Assembly: GCA_041568335.1 (NCBI GenBank)
Contig: JBFFZZ010000066.1
Coordinates: 1 to 12,466 of the forward strand
DNA: 12,466 nt
Direction of reading: 5' to 3'
Source of the DNA: WVWW01 sp041568335
GTDB taxonomy: Bacteria; Acidobacteriota; Polarisedimenticolia; Polarisedimenticolales; Polarisedimenticolaceae
Each line of letters starts with the position of its first letter. Within the stretch, counting starts at the first letter, position 1. This document shows, one piece after another, positions 8,660 through 12,466 of this stretch. A program made the translations under genes and the position numbers. The notes under the pieces were generated by a model, which did not search any database, was not told where the DNA came from, and worked only from the letters and a program-made list of their open reading frames with translations.

Positions 8660-9670
8660 ATGGCATCGCTACACGAAATCTGGGCCCGGCTGGACGGCAC
8701 CGCCGCCGCCGTCGGATTGCGCCCGGCCTACCCGCCGGTCGCCCTGGATCTCGAGCAGCGCATCGTCTCGCTCGTCCGGTGCAAACCGCGTCGCGGGCGC
8801 AAACCGCTGCTCGAGGCGCACGTGCAGCGCACACTCGACGCCCCGGTCCTCCCCGATTCGATCTTCGAGCCGGCCGCGAAGTCGACGCCGGACCTTGTGG
8901 ACCGGATGCGCGAGCTGTTCGAGGCGGGAGGCACGCGACCCGGGCGTGTGTCGCTCGTGCTGCCCGACAATCTGGCCAAGATCTCGATCCTGCAGCTGCC
9001 CGAACGGCCGGCCAGTCAACGCGAGCTGGATGAGCTCGTCCGTTCCAAGATGCGCCGTGCGGTCCCGTTCCGGCTCGAGGACGTCGTGATCTCCTACCAG
9101 GTCGTTCCGGGGACGGGCAGCACGATCGGGGTGCTGGTGGTCCTGGTCCACCGCGCCCTCGTGGAGCGCCTCGAGAAAACGTTCGAGGCGCTCGGCGCGC
9201 GCGCGGGGCTGATCGACCTGGCCACGCCGAACCTGTTCAACCTGGCCCGCACGCGAATCGACGAGCTCGGCTCCGAGGGCGGCGATGTCGCGCTGGTCAA
9301 CTGCGCGGAACGCTACTTCTCGCTGGTCATCACGCGGGGCGGGCGGGCGATCTTCTACCGCTGCAAGACGTTTGCGGTGGCGTCCGACGGCTCCTCGGCG
9401 CCCAACGGCAGCCTCTCGCGTGAGGTCGCGCATTCGCACGCCTACTATCGCGAGAAGCTCGGTGGTGAGGGGATCGGTGCGGTGTTGCTGCGCAGCACCT
9501 CCGTACCGAACGACGAGGTCGCCCTCCACCTCGCCGGTCTGGAGTGCGAGCGTATCGAGCCGATCCGGCTCAACGACACCATCGAGATGGCCGAGGGCGT
9601 ACAGCTCGACGCCGCCGCCGCGCAGCGGCTGGCCCCGGCGATCGGGGCGGCGACCGCGAGGGGTGGCTGA
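8660..9670 (+). CDS. pilM: PilM-like actin-fold protein with degenerate nucleotide-binding motifs
   Basis: PilM is an actin/FtsA-like cytoplasmic protein that binds the N-terminal tail of PilN and couples the inner-membrane ring to the motor. The 336-residue product shows the PilM core SLVLPDNLAKISILQLPE followed by an R-x-K-x-x-x-x-V-PF segment (SKMRRAVPFRLEDVVISYQ), and it lies directly before pilN. Canonical PilM proteins begin with a G-x-D-x-G-S/T phosphate motif; here the equivalent is VALDLEQR, with D30 kept but the glycine replaced by E32. The second phosphate loop, usually a D-x-G-x-x-x-T form, reads VALVNCAERYF at 210-220. ATP binding therefore looks lost. AAGGGA lies five bases before the ATG. 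It ends TGATG, sharing one base with the next gene. The family call is moderate because of the divergence; GspL's cytoplasmic domain is the closest alternative. Confidence 0.78.
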   Translation: MASLHEIWARLDGTAAAVGLRPAYPPVALDLEQRIVSLVRCKPRRGRKPLLEAHVQRTLDAPVLPDSIFEPAAKSTPDLVDRMRELFEAGGTRPGRVSLVLPDNLAKISILQLPERPASQRELDELVRSKMRRAVPFRLEDVVISYQVVPGTGSTIGVLVVLVHRALVERLEKTFEALGARAGLIDLATPNLFNLARTRIDELGSEGGDVALVNCAERYFSLVITRGGRAIFYRCKTFAVASDGSSAPNGSLSREVAHSHAYYREKLGGEGIGAVLLRSTSVPNDEVALHLAGLECERIEPIRLNDTIEMAEGVQLDAAAAQRLAPAIGAATARGG

Positions 9671-10578
9671 TGCGCCCGCTCGACCTCAACCTGTCGACGC
9701 GCCCGTACCGCAACAACATGCTGGTGTGGGCGGCCTACGTCGCGCTACTCGCCGGCGCGGTCTTTTTTTCCTACTGGAACGTCTCGTCTTTCCGCCATTA
9801 CCGCAGCGAGCTCGCGACGTTGGACACGGAGCAGGGCAACCTGGAACAGGAAAAGATCGATCTGGTGACGCGTCACGGGAAGGTGCTGCGCGAGGTCGGA
9901 AAGTACGACCGTATCGCGATCAACCGCCGCACGGCCAAGGCGAACGAGGTCATCGAATGGCGCGCCTTCTCCTGGACGCGGCTGTTCAACCGTCTCGAGG
10001 AGGTGCTCCCGAACAACATCAAGATGACCTCGATCCGTCCGATCTTCCGCGGGCGCGATCGGATCGCGGAGATCGAGGATCCGCGCGCGTCGATGCCGGT
10101 CAAGGTCGAGGGGCTGGCCCGCGACTGGGACTCGCTGTTCGAGCTGGAGACCGCTTTGATCGAGGATCCCTCGTTCGGACGCGTGATGCCACGCAACATC
10201 GACAAGCGCGACAACGGCGAGCTGGCGTTCGCCATCGAGTTCACCTACTACCCCGAGGAGCCGCTCGAGGCCGAGACACCCGAGGAGCCCGAGCAGCTCG
10301 AGCCGACGGAGAAGGTCGCCGCGGCGACCGTGGGCGACCCAACCGCGATCGAACCCGCCGACGCCGGGACCGCCGAACCGGCGGGCGGCGCGGAACCGCG
10401 CAAGCTCCCGTCGGCGAACGACGAGGCCGCCGAGGTCACCGACGAATGGGCCGCGCAGGGGACCGACGAGGCCGCCGCGACCGACAAGCCGGCCGCCGAC
10501 AAAGCGGCGGCAACCAACCGGCCGGGCCGCCGGAAGCTGCCGAAACCCGCGCCCGACGACGATGGAGGCGGTCCATGA
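9670..10578 (+). CDS. pilN: PilN-like inner-membrane ring protein with long acidic C-terminal tail
   Basis: PilN is a bitopic protein whose short cytoplasmic N-terminus docks on PilM and whose periplasmic ferredoxin-like domain pairs with PilO. The start MRPLDLNLSTRPYRNN fits the conserved PilN 'I/L-N-L' docking motif. One TM helix (about 17-36) follows, then a heptad-like coiled coil (about 43-85) and a compact alpha/beta domain to about residue 194. Residues about 195-302 form an extra 108-residue low-complexity tail rich in Glu, Ala, Pro, Asp and Thr that ends with a basic-then-acidic stretch. Usual PilN proteins are about 180-220 residues and lack this. The ATG at 9670 was chosen because it shares its first base with the pilM stop and starts the motif; the frame extends upstream only through pilM. 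The PilN call rests on motif, topology and position. Confidence 0.82.
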   Translation: MRPLDLNLSTRPYRNNMLVWAAYVALLAGAVFFSYWNVSSFRHYRSELATLDTEQGNLEQEKIDLVTRHGKVLREVGKYDRIAINRRTAKANEVIEWRAFSWTRLFNRLEEVLPNNIKMTSIRPIFRGRDRIAEIEDPRASMPVKVEGLARDWDSLFELETALIEDPSFGRVMPRNIDKRDNGELAFAIEFTYYPEEPLEAETPEEPEQLEPTEKVAAATVGDPTAIEPADAGTAEPAGGAEPRKLPSANDEAAEVTDEWAAQGTDEAAATDKPAADKAAATNRPGRRKLPKPAPDDDGGGP

Positions 10579-11174
10579 AGAGGCGCCGCGTACGGTTCGA
10601 CATCCGCCGGCAGGGCATGCCCGTCCTGATCGGGTTGCTCACGCTGATCGCCGTCAACCTGCTCGTCTGGGTGGTCCTGGTCCGGCCCAACGCCGCGGAG
10701 TACCGCGACCGCGCCGGCGGCGGCGGCAACGAGGAGCGCAAAAAGCTGCTCGAGGATCGTGCGTCCGTGGAAAACGCGGAGGCCTACGTCAACGCGCTGG
10801 GCAAGGCCGCCGAGGACTGGCGTTACCTGCGAAGCGAGATCCTCGCGACCCGCGACGAGCGGTTGGTCGAGGTCATGCAGGAGCTGACGCGGTTGTGCGC
10901 GGAGTTCCGCATCGACATCAACACCGTCCAGATCAAGAACGAGACCCTGCGCGACGAGGGGCTCGACCGTTTCGCGATGGTCGTCCCGCTGCAGGGGGGC
11001 TACGCGAGTCTGCGCCAGTTCCTGCAGGCGGTGGAGGCGTCGGAAAAATTCATGGTCGTCGAACGTGTGGCGCTCGACGGCGTGACGCACGGCGCGGCCG
11101 CGCGACACCTTCAGCTGAACATCACCGTGGCGTCCTATTTCTCGTTGACGCCGCCGGATCGGCCCGAGTCGTAG
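10575..11174 (+). CDS. pilO: PilO-like inner-membrane ring protein
   Basis: PilO is the partner of PilN; together they form a periplasmic heterodimer that aligns the motor with the secretin. The 199-residue product is the family's normal size. It has a basic cytoplasmic N-terminus (MKRRRVRFDIRRQ), one TM helix at about 15-36, a coiled-coil region (about 45-115) and a C-terminal ferredoxin-like domain. That domain is recognised by PLQGGYASLRQFLQAVEAS, which matches the PilO pattern 'G-x-Y-x-x-L-x-x-F-L-x-x-L-E'. The ATG at 10575 overlaps the pilN stop by ATGA and has GGAGG six bases upstream. The glycine run GGGGN at about 48-52 just outside the membrane is slightly unusual. Sequence conservation is low in this family, so position between pilN and the pilP-like gene carries weight. 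Confidence 0.83.
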   Translation: MKRRRVRFDIRRQGMPVLIGLLTLIAVNLLVWVVLVRPNAAEYRDRAGGGGNEERKKLLEDRASVENAEAYVNALGKAAEDWRYLRSEILATRDERLVEVMQELTRLCAEFRIDINTVQIKNETLRDEGLDRFAMVVPLQGGYASLRQFLQAVEASEKFMVVERVALDGVTHGAAARHLQLNITVASYFSLTPPDRPES

Positions 11175-11190
11175 GCGGGAGGGGCTCGAG

Positions 11191-11760
11191 ATGCGCAAAC
11201 TATCGCCACGCGAGATGCTCCTCCTGGTCGTCGTCGCAGGTCTGGCCATCCTGGGCTGGGTCTACAGCGGGGGCGGCGGGCTCGGCGGAGGGGGCGGTGG
11301 CTCGCAGGAGCTCACCGGCCTCGACTACGGCGACCCGCCGGTCGTCGAGCTGGCCCGCCTGGACCTGGAGCCGGTCTCCTACAACGCCAAGGCGCGCAAT
11401 CTGTTTGCCTACTACGTGCCGCCGCCGCCACCGCGTCAGGCGCCGCCGCCGCGCGTCCAGACACCGCCGCCGCCGCGTCAACCTCCGCCCCCGCGTGTCG
11501 TGCAGCAACGACCGCCGACGCCGCAGCAGCCGGTCCAACCGAAGGCGCCGCGCCCGAACTTCCGCTACATCGGGCACCTGGGTCCCAAGGACAACAAGAT
11601 CGCGGTGCTGGAGCACGGGGACGACGTGCTGCTGGCCTCGATCGGAGAGCCGATCCTGAACATGTACAAGGTGGTCGAGTTCAGGTACGAGACGCTGGTG
11701 ATCGGTTACACCGAAGAACGCTTTGCCGATCAGACGACCGAACTGCCGTTGAAACGATGA
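11191..11760 (+). CDS. PilP/GspC-like periplasmic linker protein with proline-rich spacer
   Basis: This gene occupies the pilP slot, between pilO and the secretin, where the product bridges the inner-membrane ring and the secretin N-domains. The 189-residue protein has a TM anchor (about 9-25), a glycine-rich stretch (27-37), and a proline-rich spacer at about 77-122 with PPPPRQ/PPPRV units. A C-terminal beta domain at 124-189 (FRYIGHLGPKDNKIAVLEH, then ASIGEPILNMYKV) has the HR-domain pattern shared by GspC and PilP. Classical PilP is a lipoprotein, but there is no lipobox cysteine here; the uncleaved TM anchor is GspC-like. There is also no PDZ domain. The start has a strong GGGAGGGG six bases upstream. 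The stop overlaps an ATG at 11757. Gene symbol left blank because it is intermediate between pilP and gspC. Confidence 0.72.
   Translation: MRKLSPREMLLLVVVAGLAILGWVYSGGGGLGGGGGGSQELTGLDYGDPPVVELARLDLEPVSYNAKARNLFAYYVPPPPPRQAPPPRVQTPPPPRQPPPPRVVQQRPPTPQQPVQPKAPRPNFRYIGHLGPKDNKIAVLEHGDDVLLASIGEPILNMYKVVEFRYETLVIGYTEERFADQTTELPLKR
11418..11508 (+). repeat. Degenerate tandem repeat coding proline-rich spacer
   Basis: Two copies of a roughly 42-45 base unit encode PPPPRQ-APPPRVQ and then PPPPRQ-PPPPRVVQ. The copies sit side by side inside the pilP/gspC-like gene. The DNA is dominated by CCG triplets. Such tracts can expand or shrink by slippage, which would change spacer length without breaking the frame when whole triplets are involved. 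Confidence 0.65.
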
Positions 11761-11801
11761 CGCCGGAACAAAACGTCCGAAGACGAGAGGGTACTGAGAC
11801 G

Positions 11802-12466
11802 ATGTCCCACGCAAAACGCTGGAGGCGGGTTGCCGCCGTCGGGCTCCTGTTGGCGCTGTCGGTCGGTTGCGCCGCGCAGAAGGCATACAACCGCGCCGAA
11901 CGCGAGATGCGCCGCGAGAACTACGACAAGGCGGTGCTCGAATACTCCAAGGCGCTGGCCTTGGAGCCCGGCAATACCCGTTTCTCGGTCAGTTTCGAGC
12001 GCGCCAAGCTCAAGGGCTCGGCCCAGCATTTCATGAAGGCCCAGCGCTATCACCAGGCGGGCCAGTACGAGCTGGCGATCGCCGAGTACCAGCAAACGCT
12101 GTTGCTCAACCCCGGCAACGAATACGCGCAGAACGAGATGAACAAGGCGATGCACGAGCTGCGGCTGCGGCAGTCGGGTCCGTCGCGCATCGAGGAGATG
12201 AAGCGGCTCGCCGAGCTGCGCGACCTGGCGCCGCCCAAGCTGCATCCCGGGGCCAATATCCCGATCCTGGTGCGTTTCGAAGAGGCCGAGATCGGCGATA
12301 TCTTCGAGGCCATCGGGAAGGCGTCGGGACTCAACTTCGTCTTCGACGACAAGGTCGACTTCCAGAAGCCGCTGACGATCGACATCGGCAACGTTTCGAT
12401 GGAAAAGGCGCTCGACGTCCTGATGCTCCAGACCAAGAACTTCTACAAGGTCATCGACGAGCACAC
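11802..12466 (+). CDS. Lipoprotein TPR-secretin (PilQ/GspD-like), N-terminal part, 3' end outside window
   Basis: This is the start of the predicted outer-membrane channel protein. With start ATG 11802 the N-terminus is MSHAKRWRR plus a hydrophobic core and the lipobox L-S-V-G-C23, so it should be a lipoprotein. Two TPR-like units follow (about 28-58 and 75-106, each ending in LxPGN). After a linker comes a secretin N0/STN-type domain from about 153 (VRFEEAEIGDIFEAIGKASG, then DIGNVSMEKALDVLM) that runs off the window at residue 221. The secretin pore domain is not visible. An in-frame ATG at 11757 overlaps the previous stop as ATGA and would add 15 hydrophilic residues before the signal peptide. 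I prefer 11802 because it gives a normal signal peptide, with GAGAGG about eleven bases upstream. TPR lipoproteins are the pilotins of PilQ, so the fusion is notable. Confidence 0.8.
   Translation, partial: MSHAKRWRRVAAVGLLLALSVGCAAQKAYNRAEREMRRENYDKAVLEYSKALALEPGNTRFSVSFERAKLKGSAQHFMKAQRYHQAGQYELAIAEYQQTLLLNPGNEYAQNEMNKAMHELRLRQSGPSRIEEMKRLAELRDLAPPKLHPGANIPILVRFEEAEIGDIFEAIGKASGLNFVFDDKVDFQKPLTIDIGNVSMEKALDVLMLQTKNFYKVIDEH

Noticed and set aside
9285..10574. Upstream extension of the pilO frame
   Set aside because: The extension is Arg-rich out-of-frame shadow of pilM and pilN. The TM segment and PilO pattern begin only after ATG 10575.

Overview
The window is GC-rich, gene-dense bacterial DNA with every supported gene on the + strand. 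No RNA gene, insertion sequence, CRISPR array or phage gene is visible. The protein flavour (a UPF0104-type membrane protein with a VPTPAGAGGYH motif, a PilC-PilB-PilM-PilN-PilO-PilP-secretin order, and a TPR-secretin lipoprotein) suggests Acidobacteriota or a nearby deep lineage. That placement is an inference from remembered family style and cannot be proved here.

Region 1 (1-3703) is a housekeeping and stress cluster. It holds the 3' end of a UPF0104/LPG-synthase-like membrane protein, then nrdR (ribonucleotide reductase repressor), a small heat-shock protein (Hsp20) and the ATP-dependent protease lon. The membrane gene overlaps nrdR by GTGA, hsp20 overlaps lon by ATGA, and nrdR and hsp20 are 25 bases apart. 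The block therefore looks like one transcription unit. It closes with a clear intrinsic terminator at 3727-3759.

Region 2 (3704-3949) is the only sizeable gene-free stretch, 246 bases long. It holds the terminator and then two strong hairpins in what should be the leader of the next operon.

Region 3 (3950-12466, running off the end) is a tightly packed operon. It opens with an ECF-type sigma factor, a membrane-anchored zinc-binding (HxxxCxxC) anti-sigma factor and an exported secretin-N-domain-like protein, these three joined by ATGA overlaps. It continues with the core of a type IV pilus / type II secretion machine: PilC/GspF platform, PilB/GspE ATPase, PilM-like actin fold, PilN, PilO, a PilP/GspC-like periplasmic linker and a lipoprotein TPR-secretin. 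The inner-membrane ring (PilM-N-O-P) would link the cytoplasmic motor (PilB, PilC) to the outer-membrane secretin. No pilin, prepilin peptidase or retraction ATPase is in the window, so pilus versus secretion system stays open.

The most interesting aspect is the architecture of region 3. A sigma/anti-sigma pair is wired in front of the machine with an orphan secretin-domain protein between them. The PilM has lost its nucleotide-binding signatures, PilN carries a long acidic tail, PilP is TM-anchored with a proline-rich spacer, and the secretin carries its own lipobox and pilotin-like TPRs.
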